17,102 nucleotides of DNA from DATHNF01 sp035486285 (lineage in GTDB: Bacteria; Patescibacteriota; Saccharimonadia; Saccharimonadales; UBA4665): NCBI GenBank assembly GCA_035486285.1, contig DATHNF010000027.1:1-17102 (forward strand), in the 5' to 3' direction. The notes under the pieces are model-generated. The model did no database searches, had not been told where the DNA came from, and saw only the letters and a list, made by a program, of their open reading frames with translations. Every line of letters begins with the position of its first letter. The first letter of the stretch is position 1. The translations under genes were made by a program, and so were the position numbers. This document shows, piece by piece, positions 1 to 7,337 of this stretch.

Positions 1-15
1 CTTACGCGTCCGCAT

Positions 16-1386
16 ATGAAAAGAAATATCGTCGAAAGAGCCATAGAAGCACCGGCTGAAGCCCTTCAGTTAGGTGTAGAGGGTGGTCAAAAAATTGCCA
101 AAACTATGCCACTCACCGGTCAAGGCCCGCTCAAGAGAGCCAAGAACTACTGGTATCTACTCGGTCCGGGCTTAACAACTGGAGCGTCAGATGATGACCC
201 GTCCGGCATTGCCACCTATTCGCAGACTGGTGCACAGTATGGCTTTGGGTTGCTATGGTTAGCCGCTTTTACGTTTCCTTTGATGGCTGTCATCCAGGAA
301 ATGTGCGCCCGTATTGGCCTGGTAACTGGTAGGGGTTTGGCTGGAAGTATTAGGGTCCACTTTGGCCGAAAGGTGCTCTATATAAGCACCCTGCTACTTT
401 TCGCCGCTAATACTTTTAATATTGGCGCCGATATTGGCGCTATGGCTAATGCCGTCCAGCTACTCCGGCCTCACTTTGATTTCTCATTATTGGTTATTGG
501 TTTTACATTGGTTATTTTGGCGCTTCAGATCTTCACCCCCTACGTGAGATACGCACGATACCTCAAGTGGTTAGCACTGGTGCTGTTTGCCTATATACTT
601 TCGGCGATTTTAGCCCATCCTGACTGGCACACGGTTCTGAAATACTCAATTGTGCCCCACATTACTTTCGACAAAACACAGCTACTACTTATTTGCGCCA
701 TTCTCGGTACCACCATCACCCCGTATCTATTTTTCTGGCAGACATCACAGGAGATCGAAGAAGAGATCGCTGCCGGGCAAACTACGCTTAAGTCTAGGAC
801 GGGCTCTGAGCCAGCCGAAATCAAGAAAATGCGTATCGATGTTTGGTCAGGCATGTTCCTGTCAAACATAGTCATGTTCTTCATTATCGCCGCCTGCGCC
901 AGCGTACTGTTCAAGCATGGTATTACTAACATCAATACAGCAGCTCAAGCAGCGGGAGCGCTCAGGCCATTTGCCGGTAGTGCTACGTTTTGGCTATTCG
1001 CTATAGGTATTATGGGGATGGCGCTATTGGCCATTCCCGTTATGGCCGCCGCTAGCGCCTATGCTATCAGTGAGAGTATTGGTAAGCGACAAGGCTTAAA
1101 TTCTAAACTGAAGCAAGGCTCGGCCTTCTACGGTGTCATTATTATTTCTATGCTCATTGGCTTGGGCCTCAACTTCATTGGGCTTAACCCTATCAAGGCG
1201 CTTATATATTCAGCCGTTCTCAATGGTGTCGTAGCTCCCATTATTTTAGTACTAATCTTGCTTATTGCGCGCAATAAGCATGTCATGGGCGAGTGGACAA
1301 ACGGGAAAATCTCCGCTGGACTGGGCTGGTTCCTCGCAGGTATGATGGCCGTTTCTGGTATTGCGGCGATTTACTCGCTTTTCTAG
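16..1386 (+). CDS. NRAMP (SLC11)-superfamily divalent metal transporter, possibly Mg2+-type
   Basis: Integral membrane cation importer of the NRAMP fold, about 11 membrane segments after a roughly 40-residue cytosolic N-terminus. The first helix carries the signature region GPGL..GASDDDPSG (residues 51-64), matching the NRAMP GPAF...DPGN region, followed by ATYSQTGAQYG. The sixth-helix motif, MPH in Mn/Fe transporters, reads TPY here (residues 235-237). The loss of the metal-selective methionine and the DPSG variant resemble the NRAMP-related magnesium transporters rather than MntH, so the substrate is uncertain: Mg2+ or a broad divalent cation is plausible. At 456 residues it is a normal length for the family. 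No ribosome binding site is visible and the reading frame is open to the window edge, so the true start could lie further upstream. It converges with the glycosyltransferase gene. Family assignment is firm, substrate is not. Confidence 0.88.
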   Translation: MKRNIVERAIEAPAEALQLGVEGGQKIAKTMPLTGQGPLKRAKNYWYLLGPGLTTGASDDDPSGIATYSQTGAQYGFGLLWLAAFTFPLMAVIQEMCARIGLVTGRGLAGSIRVHFGRKVLYISTLLLFAANTFNIGADIGAMANAVQLLRPHFDFSLLVIGFTLVILALQIFTPYVRYARYLKWLALVLFAYILSAILAHPDWHTVLKYSIVPHITFDKTQLLLICAILGTTITPYLFFWQTSQEIEEEIAAGQTTLKSRTGSEPAEIKKMRIDVWSGMFLSNIVMFFIIAACASVLFKHGITNINTAAQAAGALRPFAGSATFWLFAIGIMGMALLAIPVMAAASAYAISESIGKRQGLNSKLKQGSAFYGVIIISMLIGLGLNFIGLNPIKALIYSAVLNGVVAPIILVLILLIARNKHVMGEWTNGKISAGLGWFLAGMMAVSGIAAIYSLF

Positions 1387-1424
1387 TCGCTTTGACTGTT
1401 AACGGTTTTGCGCATGCGTTCCAT

Positions 1425-3509
1425 CTACGCGGCTCGGCCTAGGGGTACCACATCGCCGGACGGGCTTAACGTGCCGAGCATAATTGTTTGCGAATGGCCA
1501 GAATAGCTCGTAGGGAAGTGGCCGTAAGTTGGGGTGATAATTTGATAATTGATAGTGCCGATGGGAGTCATGGCCGTCCTGTCCGCTACAGGAAGCGTTT
1601 GTAGGTCGCTGCTGTAGAGGGCAATGATAACTTGTTTCCCCTTATTCTCGTTGCTGCTAGCAAGATTTGCAAGTAGTCCATTTGATACGGTAACATCGCG
1701 GGCACCAACCGGGGGCAACGACGTATTGCAAAAACTCGCGACAGTCTGCATACCGGTTTGCTGAGCACCGCCAAGCCACACCGTGACGGCGTTGTTTGGT
1801 ATGTGTTGGCAAACCGTTTCGACTTGCGATAACTCTGGTACATAGGTGCGGGTTTTCAAGAAAGGATAGCTGACAAGCAAGGAGCCGCCGATCGCCAAAA
1901 GGGCTATGGTTGTGGCTAGTTTGCGGTTTATTTTTGGGGTAAACTTTATCAAAACGCCCGTATTGGTAGCATATAGCTGCTGCAAAAAGAGCGCCCCGAA
2001 TATAGCAAAGCCCGGCATAATTACAGGCACCAAGCGCCGGGCAGCCCAGATCTGATCACCAGCTATATTAGGGTTGATGAGATAGACTGCGGATACGCCC
2101 AGCACGGCTATAAGCAACGGCACGAGCTCCAAGCGGTGCTCCTTAACAGCTCGGGCGGCGCCCAACGATAATCCCAGTATGCCAAACACCAGCATGACCG
2201 GCCCAAGGTACCAGGCCAGCCAATTCATAGTTTGCTCGGCATATGTTCTAATCGGCAGAGAACTAGTCCCACCAATTATACTGCTGAGTGGTTGATAGCC
2301 GGTGTACCACAAAGGCCGGCTTATTAGAACGACGCAGAATAATGGCGTGGCGACTGCCGCCGTAGCTGGCCGCCGGGCACGAGTTATGTCATCGAGCCAT
2401 GATAAGAATTTCGTCTTCCAGCTTATCAACACGAACAAGCCCCCAACAAATAGCAAAGCAATAATGAGCATGAACTCCAGTCGTAATTGTTGCCATTGTT
2501 GCTGATAGTACACATTCGATAGGTAATATAAGTCGGTCCAAGCTACCACGCCTACTGCCATTGCTCCTGCAGCCCAGGCCGCGACCTGCCGACACGTGGA
2601 TAATCTATCCTCTTGCTTGGCAAGCGCTAGCATGGCTATCAGGAAGGCTTCGACGGCGGCCAGTGTCAGGTAAGCGTCAATCCTAGTCAGAAGCCCCGCG
2701 CCAGTTACCACTCCGGCCAAAAACCAGGCGCCATACCGCTTGGTCTTACTAGCTAACCACAGTAGCGCTAAAGCATTAAAAGTTAGAGCCGCAGCTAACG
2801 GCTCAGTATAGGTGTCCCTCGAGAAGTAAATAAACGGCAAAGAAAGCGCCAAGCAGCCAACTGCCGCCATCGCCCAACGTGGCTTCATAATTAATCGTGC
2901 GAAACCATAGATTGCTAACAAACTAATCCCGCCAAGCAAAGCGTTAAAGCGCAGCATAAAACCATAGCCACCAAGTCTACCGGCCAGTCCCAGTAGGGCC
3001 GGCAAGAGGTGGTCGCCTTGGGCGAAAAGCACTTTTGGGTTAAATGCGCTTGTTCCGAAACCGCCGCTCTTCGTAACAATCCCCGGCAGATTACTAAATA
3101 ATCCTGTTCGTGGTATCCGCAAACTAGTATGGTTGACCAGCCACGCGCCCGTAGTAGCGTATACCCCCGGATCACGATCCGTAAAGATGTGCTGCGAGCT
3201 GAGCGCAGCATTAACAATAACCCACAGCCCGATACCCACTAGCACGATCGTAGTGCAGTAATTCTGCTCATTTCTACTGCCGGGTAGCGTTAAGGCAACC
3301 GTTAGCCGATATACGTAGCGGGCCGCGAAGTACGCTGCCACTAAGCCTATAGACCACACCAGAAAGGTGTGGAATTGCCCCAAAACCAGCAAGGCCATAG
3401 TGACGGAGCCGAAGGCGGCTAAAGCCGTGGGCAGCACTACGGGCAAAGTGTTCATCAGCGGCTGCATTTTTTGCCGTGCCGGACGGCTAGCTCTAGAAAA
3501 CTTTTTCAA
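1425..3509 (-). CDS. GT-C fold membrane glycosyltransferase (GT39/ArnT-like)
   Basis: A 694-residue polytopic membrane protein with about 12 hydrophobic segments and a final soluble domain of roughly 150 residues. GT-C family traits are visible: an acidic motif in the first extracytosolic loop (DRDPGVYA, residues 111-118), a later loop with QGDHLLPALLG, and the helix-loop FSRDTYTEPLAAAL typical of lipid-linked sugar transferases. Such enzymes transfer a sugar from a polyprenyl-phosphate donor to a protein, lipid or wall polymer on the outer face of the membrane; donor and acceptor cannot be told from sequence. The start taken here is a TTG at 3509, giving a Lys/Arg-rich N-terminus; an ATG at 3467 (residue 15) is the alternative, and neither has a clear Shine-Dalgarno sequence. 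It is alone on the minus strand, divergent from the flavin operon and convergent with the NRAMP gene. Confidence 0.75.
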   Translation of the reverse strand: MKKFSRASRPARQKMQPLMNTLPVVLPTALAAFGSVTMALLVLGQFHTFLVWSIGLVAAYFAARYVYRLTVALTLPGSRNEQNYCTTIVLVGIGLWVIVNAALSSQHIFTDRDPGVYATTGAWLVNHTSLRIPRTGLFSNLPGIVTKSGGFGTSAFNPKVLFAQGDHLLPALLGLAGRLGGYGFMLRFNALLGGISLLAIYGFARLIMKPRWAMAAVGCLALSLPFIYFSRDTYTEPLAAALTFNALALLWLASKTKRYGAWFLAGVVTGAGLLTRIDAYLTLAAVEAFLIAMLALAKQEDRLSTCRQVAAWAAGAMAVGVVAWTDLYYLSNVYYQQQWQQLRLEFMLIIALLFVGGLFVLISWKTKFLSWLDDITRARRPATAAVATPLFCVVLISRPLWYTGYQPLSSIIGGTSSLPIRTYAEQTMNWLAWYLGPVMLVFGILGLSLGAARAVKEHRLELVPLLIAVLGVSAVYLINPNIAGDQIWAARRLVPVIMPGFAIFGALFLQQLYATNTGVLIKFTPKINRKLATTIALLAIGGSLLVSYPFLKTRTYVPELSQVETVCQHIPNNAVTVWLGGAQQTGMQTVASFCNTSLPPVGARDVTVSNGLLANLASSNENKGKQVIIALYSSDLQTLPVADRTAMTPIGTINYQIITPTYGHFPTSYSGHSQTIMLGTLSPSGDVVPLGRAA

Positions 3510-3545
3510 TTCGTATAGTTATGCCTTAATTACATGAGAAAAACC

Positions 3546-3559
3546 TTAACGACCGTTAA
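3546..3559. repeat. Perfect inverted repeat TTAACG-AC-CGTTAA in the divergent intergenic region
   Basis: Six-base arms with a two-base spacer lie between the divergent glycosyltransferase and flavin-operon genes. A further related half-site (GTTTAAGG, 3586-3593) pairs imperfectly with CCTTAAC at 3544-3550. This could be an operator for a dimeric regulator of either gene. The rest of the 174-base gap shows nothing else I can name apart from the promoter at 3690-3698. Confidence 0.35.
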
Positions 3560-3689
3560 AGAGTTATCAGGCGACAATACCACCCGTTTAAGGTCAGTCA
3601 CACAGCTAACGAAGGTAGTCGAAGGATTTTCCTGTTGCTGCAAGACGTGTAACTATCGCATTTCTTCAGCTAGTTAACAGGTAATGGCT

Positions 3690-3698
3690 TGGTATACT
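3690..3698 (+). promoter_or_regulatory. Extended -10 promoter TGGTATACT of the flavin operon
   Basis: TGnTATACT is a near-consensus extended -10 element. Its last base is six bases before the ATG at 3705, so transcription would begin at or within a base or two of the start codon, giving a leaderless message. No convincing -35 box is seen, as is usual with an extended -10. Confidence 0.55.
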
Positions 3699-3704
3699 AT
3701 GCCT

Positions 3705-4163
3705 ATGAAGAAATTCATTCTTGGTATCAGCGTTGTCATAATCTTTTTGGCGTACAGCCATGTGCTGCGCGGCCAACACTCCGAACCCGTCTTAGCGCCC
3801 GCTTCGCTCAGCCAGAACAACACAACCGGCACTACAAATACAGCCAGCCCTACGCCTACTGCTAGCACGAACACACAGTTTAAAGATGGGTCGTACACCG
3901 GTAGCGTAGAGAATGCCTACTATGGGAACGTCCAGGTCTCAGCAACAATTCAAAATGGCAAAATAACAGTGGTTGACTTCCTCGAATATCCCAACGACAA
4001 TCCCAACTCAATATCCGTCAACCAGCAGGCGATGCCCTATCTTAAGCAAGAAGCTATCCAGGCACAGAGCTCTAGCGTCAGCATAGTCACAGGTGCTACA
4101 TTTACCAGCCAAGCATTTATTCAGTCGCTGGCATCGGCACTCAACCAGGCGAAGCAGAGTTAA
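3705..4163 (+). CDS. Membrane-anchored FMN-binding domain protein (covalently flavinylated)
   Basis: Small extracytosolic electron carrier. Starting at ATG 3705 it has a Lys-Lys N-terminus and one hydrophobic anchor (FILGISVVIIFLAYSHVL), then a Thr/Ser/Pro/Asn-rich linker to about residue 57, then one FMN_bind domain of the NqrC/RnfG type beginning FKDGSYTG. The flavinylation motif is TGAT (residues 129-132 by this start), whose last Thr is the expected phosphodiester-FMN site. No lipobox cysteine is present, so it is held by the signal anchor or released. ATGs at 3684 and 3699 are in frame; I prefer 3705 because the -10 box at 3693-3698 leaves too little room for the others and the signal sequence begins here. 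Its stop overlaps the apbE start (TAATG), which fits apbE being the enzyme that modifies it. Confidence 0.85.
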   Translation: MKKFILGISVVIIFLAYSHVLRGQHSEPVLAPASLSQNNTTGTTNTASPTPTASTNTQFKDGSYTGSVENAYYGNVQVSATIQNGKITVVDFLEYPNDNPNSISVNQQAMPYLKQEAIQAQSSSVSIVTGATFTSQAFIQSLASALNQAKQS

Positions 4164-4903
4164 TGAAACAAACCAAGCTTATTATGGGCATGCCTATTAC
4201 GGTCGAAATCGTTAACAAAAACACCGCCAAGCACTTTGCCACGCTCTTCGATTACTTTCGGGCGGTTGATGCCCGTTATAGCACCTACAAGAAAGATAGT
4301 GAAATCTCCCTCATAAACGACGGCCTAACGGAGGCGGAATGGAGCACCGAAATGAAGTCAGTACTAGAGCTTTGCGAACAAACCCGCAAAGACACCAACG
4401 GCTACTTCAACATCACCCATCATGGCAAGCGCGACCCCTCTGGCCTGGTAAAGGGCTGGGCCGTCGCTAACGCGGCTGACATGTTATTGAAAAACAAGGT
4501 TACCGATTTCTATATTGAGGCCGGCGGCGACATCCAGGTTCATGGCACTGATGCACGACATCACCCTTGGACAATAGGCATACGAAGTCCGTTTAATATA
4601 GAAGAAATTATCAAAACAATTCGCGTCTCATCGGAAGGCGTCGCCACCTCAGGCACTTACATTCGCGGGCAGCATATATATAATCCGTTCCGGCCAGAGT
4701 CAACGATTGGCCGCGTTAGGAGCGTAACCGTTATCGGTCCGAATGTTTACGAAGCTGACCGGTTTGCGACAGCTGCCTTCGCCATGGGCGAGCAGGGCAT
4801 CGGATTCATTGAGTCTACCCCGAGCCTGGAAGGCTACATGGTGACGGACGATAAGGTGGCGACCTATACAAGCGGCTTCGAAAGGTATGTGCCAAATGAT
4901 TAG
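4163..4903 (+). CDS. apbE: FAD:protein FMN transferase
   Basis: Transfers FMN from FAD onto the Thr of a TGAT-type motif, here most likely that of the protein encoded just upstream. Recognisable ApbE motifs in order: MGMPITVEI (residues 8-16), DPSGLVKGWAV (91-101), IEAGGDIQVHG (118-128), VATSGTYIRGQHIYNPF (160-176) and EADRFATAAFAMG (198-209). At 246 residues it is shorter than typical ApbE (about 330). It begins directly at the conserved catalytic domain, with no signal peptide or lipobox, so it is predicted to be cytosolic, unlike many exported ApbE lipoproteins. It overlaps the upstream stop by one base and the downstream gene by eight, so the three genes are almost certainly one transcription unit. 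Identification is firm; cell location is inference. Confidence 0.92.
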   Translation: MKQTKLIMGMPITVEIVNKNTAKHFATLFDYFRAVDARYSTYKKDSEISLINDGLTEAEWSTEMKSVLELCEQTRKDTNGYFNITHHGKRDPSGLVKGWAVANAADMLLKNKVTDFYIEAGGDIQVHGTDARHHPWTIGIRSPFNIEEIIKTIRVSSEGVATSGTYIRGQHIYNPFRPESTIGRVRSVTVIGPNVYEADRFATAAFAMGEQGIGFIESTPSLEGYMVTDDKVATYTSGFERYVPND

Positions 4904-6422
4904 TGCCGTCGACAAGCTGCTTGACCGCATTACTATGTACCGGCTGCTGCTGTACTATCTGATTGCTCTGGTTATCGCGGCTATGGGGCTGAGCGCCTTG
5001 GGCAATTTGCACTTCAGCGCCGTGGCGATCGGTGTATCAACGGTTATTTTGGTGATAGCCTGCTGGGTCATCAATAAAACACTTGCGGCGATTTTTGAGG
5101 CTCCAACAAATGTTGAATCTGTTTATATAACTGCGCTAATACTGGCGCTGATTATCGCGCCGATGAGTAGCTATACGCTCATAAATGTCGGTTTCCTGCT
5201 AGCTGCTTCCGGCTTGGCGATGGCCTCCAAATATATTCTAACCATAGGCAAGAAGCATATTTTTAACCCGGCGGCTGTAGCGGTCGCGCTGACTGCTCTC
5301 GGTCCGCGTCAGAGTGCCAGTTGGTGGATTGGTACGACCGTCATGCTACCGTTTGTACTAATTGGCGGCGTATTGGTAGTCCGCAAAATACGTCGCGGTC
5401 GCATGGTGCTCAGTTTCTTTATCTCCAGTCTTCTAGCAACCGTAGTCTACACGTTGCTGGCCAAGGGCAATGTGTTTTCGGTCCTAGACAAGACCCTTTT
5501 GACCTCAGCGATGTTCTTCCTCGGCTTCGTTATGTTGACCGAGCCGCTAACCACGCCGCCCACCGCCAAGAAACAAACCTGCTACGCCGTTCTGGCCGGA
5601 ATATTATTCCCGCCGCAGTTTCACATCCTGAGCCTCTACTCGACACCTGAGTTAGTGCTAGTAGTCAGTAATGTCTTTTCATATATCATCAGTCCGAAGA
5701 CCAAGTTATTCCCCACACTGCTGCACAAGGACCGGATTACGCCGGACTCTGTCGACTTCGTGTTTAACCCGAACCACAAGTTCTCATATACGCCCGGGCA
5801 GTATATGGAATGGACTTTGCAGCATGCCGAGACTGATAATCGGGGTAGCCGCCGCTACTTTACGCTGGCTTCTTCGCCAACCGAGTCAAATATACGTATT
5901 GGCGTCAAGTTCTACCAGCAGAGCAGCAGCTATAAGCAAGCCTTACTGGCCATGATGCGCGAAACACCGATCGTGGCTGCCCAGGTCGCCGGTGATTTCG
6001 TGCTGCCTAAGGATAGTCAGCAGAAGCTAGTCTTTATCGCTGGTGGCATTGGCGTCACGCCGTACAGGAGCATGATACAGTACCTGATCGACACTAAAGA
6101 GCCGAGAGAAATAACAATGTTTTATTCGGCAAGAACCGCTGACCACTTTGCCTATCAAGAAGTCTTTGAGCAGGCCCGGCAAGAGATCGGGCTGAATACT
6201 ATATACGCAGTTACTGGCAAAGACGCTTCTACTTCCAACAGATATACCCGACCTGGGCGCATCAACGCCAAAATGATACGCGCCGAAGTCCCCGATTACC
6301 AGCAACGCCTCTTTTATATATCCGGCACGCAGGCTTTGGTAGCGGCCATGCAGCACATGCTGCGGGGTATGGGTGTGCCGAGCCACCAGATCAAAGTCGA
6401 CTTCTTCTCTGGCTACGCCTAA
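4896..6422 (+). CDS. NqrB/RnfD-like membrane domain fused to FAD/NAD(P)H oxidoreductase domain
   Basis: Two-part electron-transfer protein. Residues about 15-265 (numbering from 4896) form 9-10 membrane segments with NqrB/RnfD traits: SKYIL...KKHIFNPAA near 111-127 and the FVMLTEPLTTPPT segment near 211-223. Residues about 285-508 are a ferredoxin-NADP+ reductase-like module: TPGQYMEW, FAD-binding RYFTLASS (320-327), nucleotide-binding AGGIGVTP (382-389), YISGTQALVAAM and the C-terminal FFSGY. It lacks the 2Fe-2S domain of NqrF and the flavinylated SGAT motif of true NqrB/RnfD. Likely role: oxidise cytosolic NAD(P)H and pass electrons through the membrane to the FMN protein of the same operon. 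The ATG at 4896 is chosen because AAAGG (4881-4885) is ten bases before it; ATG 4887 is too close to that site. Domain calls are firm, the electron path is inferred. Confidence 0.85.
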   Translation: MISAVDKLLDRITMYRLLLYYLIALVIAAMGLSALGNLHFSAVAIGVSTVILVIACWVINKTLAAIFEAPTNVESVYITALILALIIAPMSSYTLINVGFLLAASGLAMASKYILTIGKKHIFNPAAVAVALTALGPRQSASWWIGTTVMLPFVLIGGVLVVRKIRRGRMVLSFFISSLLATVVYTLLAKGNVFSVLDKTLLTSAMFFLGFVMLTEPLTTPPTAKKQTCYAVLAGILFPPQFHILSLYSTPELVLVVSNVFSYIISPKTKLFPTLLHKDRITPDSVDFVFNPNHKFSYTPGQYMEWTLQHAETDNRGSRRYFTLASSPTESNIRIGVKFYQQSSSYKQALLAMMRETPIVAAQVAGDFVLPKDSQQKLVFIAGGIGVTPYRSMIQYLIDTKEPREITMFYSARTADHFAYQEVFEQARQEIGLNTIYAVTGKDASTSNRYTRPGRINAKMIRAEVPDYQQRLFYISGTQALVAAMQHMLRGMGVPSHQIKVDFFSGYA

Positions 6423-6475
6423 ACTTGTTATGCTGCGCCAACGATTATGCAAGATGTTGTCTGTGAAGGCATAGA

Positions 6476-6503
6476 TTGTACAGCTAACATTTTTTATTAT
6501 AGT
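6476..6503 (+). promoter_or_regulatory. Promoter TTGTAC-N16-TATAGT
   Basis: The -10 box TATAGT (6498-6503) matches consensus at five of six positions, with a weak -35 16 bases upstream. It lies eight bases before ATG 6512, again implying a leaderless or nearly leaderless transcript. Confidence 0.5.
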
Positions 6504-6511
6504 ATATGCCT

Positions 6512-7192
6512 ATGTTTGAGCAGTCTAACAGAGAATTCGACCAATCCTTATTCCAACCCGATCAAGCCCCAGCCCTCACAGCCATAATTATTGAAGCGGC
6601 TCAGTCTCTCGAGCAATCTAGAGAAATAGTAAGCCGGTATGAGAACTTTGATGCAGAGGCCCAGCGTGCCGGCATAACCGAAGAGTTTGAGGATAACGAG
6701 AGCTACAGAGGTTTGGTAGAACTATTTGATGGCGACGACACCGTCGTTAACGAACTTGTCGCTAGTGTAACGGGCATCGGAGCGCCAGAGGTTAAAGATG
6801 CGGAGTATGAAAGGGCCTGTCGAGCCCGCGATGAGGCCGCGGCCACACTCATTGACCACGCCTGTGGCTATCAAGCCCACATGAAACAAAACCTCGTGGA
6901 GCAGGTTGGGGAAACCGAGGAAGAAGCGATTGAACAAGCCTGGAAAGCCACTTGGAAGAAGCTACACGCCATGCTTTATACGGCCGAAGGTACTCTTTTG
7001 GCCGAGGTAGCCGGGTTTGTTGACGAACTCATTAAGACGAAATACGGCAAAGATTATATGGCAATGGAGCGGGACAGAGGCCCAGTGGTCAGGGAAGATG
7101 TTTGTGCACGGACATTCTACGAGATTATGGAAGATCATCTTCACCGGGCAATCATTGGCGCCAATCGTGACGAGTGGACCGGCTATAAATAG
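6512..7192 (+). CDS. Hypothetical acidic soluble protein
   Basis: I do not recognise this protein. From ATG 6512 it has 226 residues, is strongly acidic in its first half (for example EEFEDNESY and ELFDGDDTVV), looks largely helical, and has no signal peptide, membrane segment or clear catalytic motif. A basic, Trp-rich patch (WKATWKKLHAML) sits in the middle and a charged His-rich stretch (MEDHLHRAI) near the end. An in-frame ATG at 6506 is two codons upstream, but the -10 box ends at 6503, so the message probably begins too late to use it. It stands alone, with its own promoter, between the flavin operon and the two-component genes; neither neighbour suggests a job for it. Confidence 0.7.
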   Translation: MFEQSNREFDQSLFQPDQAPALTAIIIEAAQSLEQSREIVSRYENFDAEAQRAGITEEFEDNESYRGLVELFDGDDTVVNELVASVTGIGAPEVKDAEYERACRARDEAAATLIDHACGYQAHMKQNLVEQVGETEEEAIEQAWKATWKKLHAMLYTAEGTLLAEVAGFVDELIKTKYGKDYMAMERDRGPVVREDVCARTFYEIMEDHLHRAIIGANRDEWTGYK

Positions 7193-7230
7193 GCCCATAT
7201 TTTATTCTTTGAGTCCTAGATAATTGATTG

Positions 7231-7239
7231 TGCCATACT
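7231..7239 (+). promoter_or_regulatory. Possible extended -10 (TGCCATACT) upstream of the response regulator
   Basis: It resembles the TGnTAnACT elements elsewhere in the window with one mismatch in the first -10 base. If used, the regulator mRNA would have a leader of about 90 bases containing a strong GGGAGG site (7258-7263) followed nine bases later by a TTG-initiated 12-codon frame (7273-7311). An alternative AT-rich -10 (TAATAAT, 7322-7328) lies ten bases before the gene start. Confidence 0.25.
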
Positions 7240-7337
7240 AAGCAATAGGCTCTTCAAGGGAGGTAGCTACAGTTGCTGCGCTGGTTTCCAATTAATTTAA
7301 TTATTTCTTAATGTTAGAGGGTAATAATTAAAAAGTT

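Noticed and set aside
591..935. Minus-strand ORF of 114 codons inside the NRAMP gene
   Set aside because: It lies wholly opposite a well-supported gene and has no recognisable product; the same applies to the other antisense or out-of-frame ORFs inside named genes.
1387..1424. Bidirectional terminator between the convergent genes
   Set aside because: Only short palindromes (TGCGCA, GCATGC) with no stable stem and T-tract could be found.
3684..3704. Longer start (ATG 3684) for the FMN-binding protein
   Set aside because: It would place the start codon upstream of the -10 box TATACT (3693-3698) and add residues ahead of a normal Lys-Lys signal anchor.
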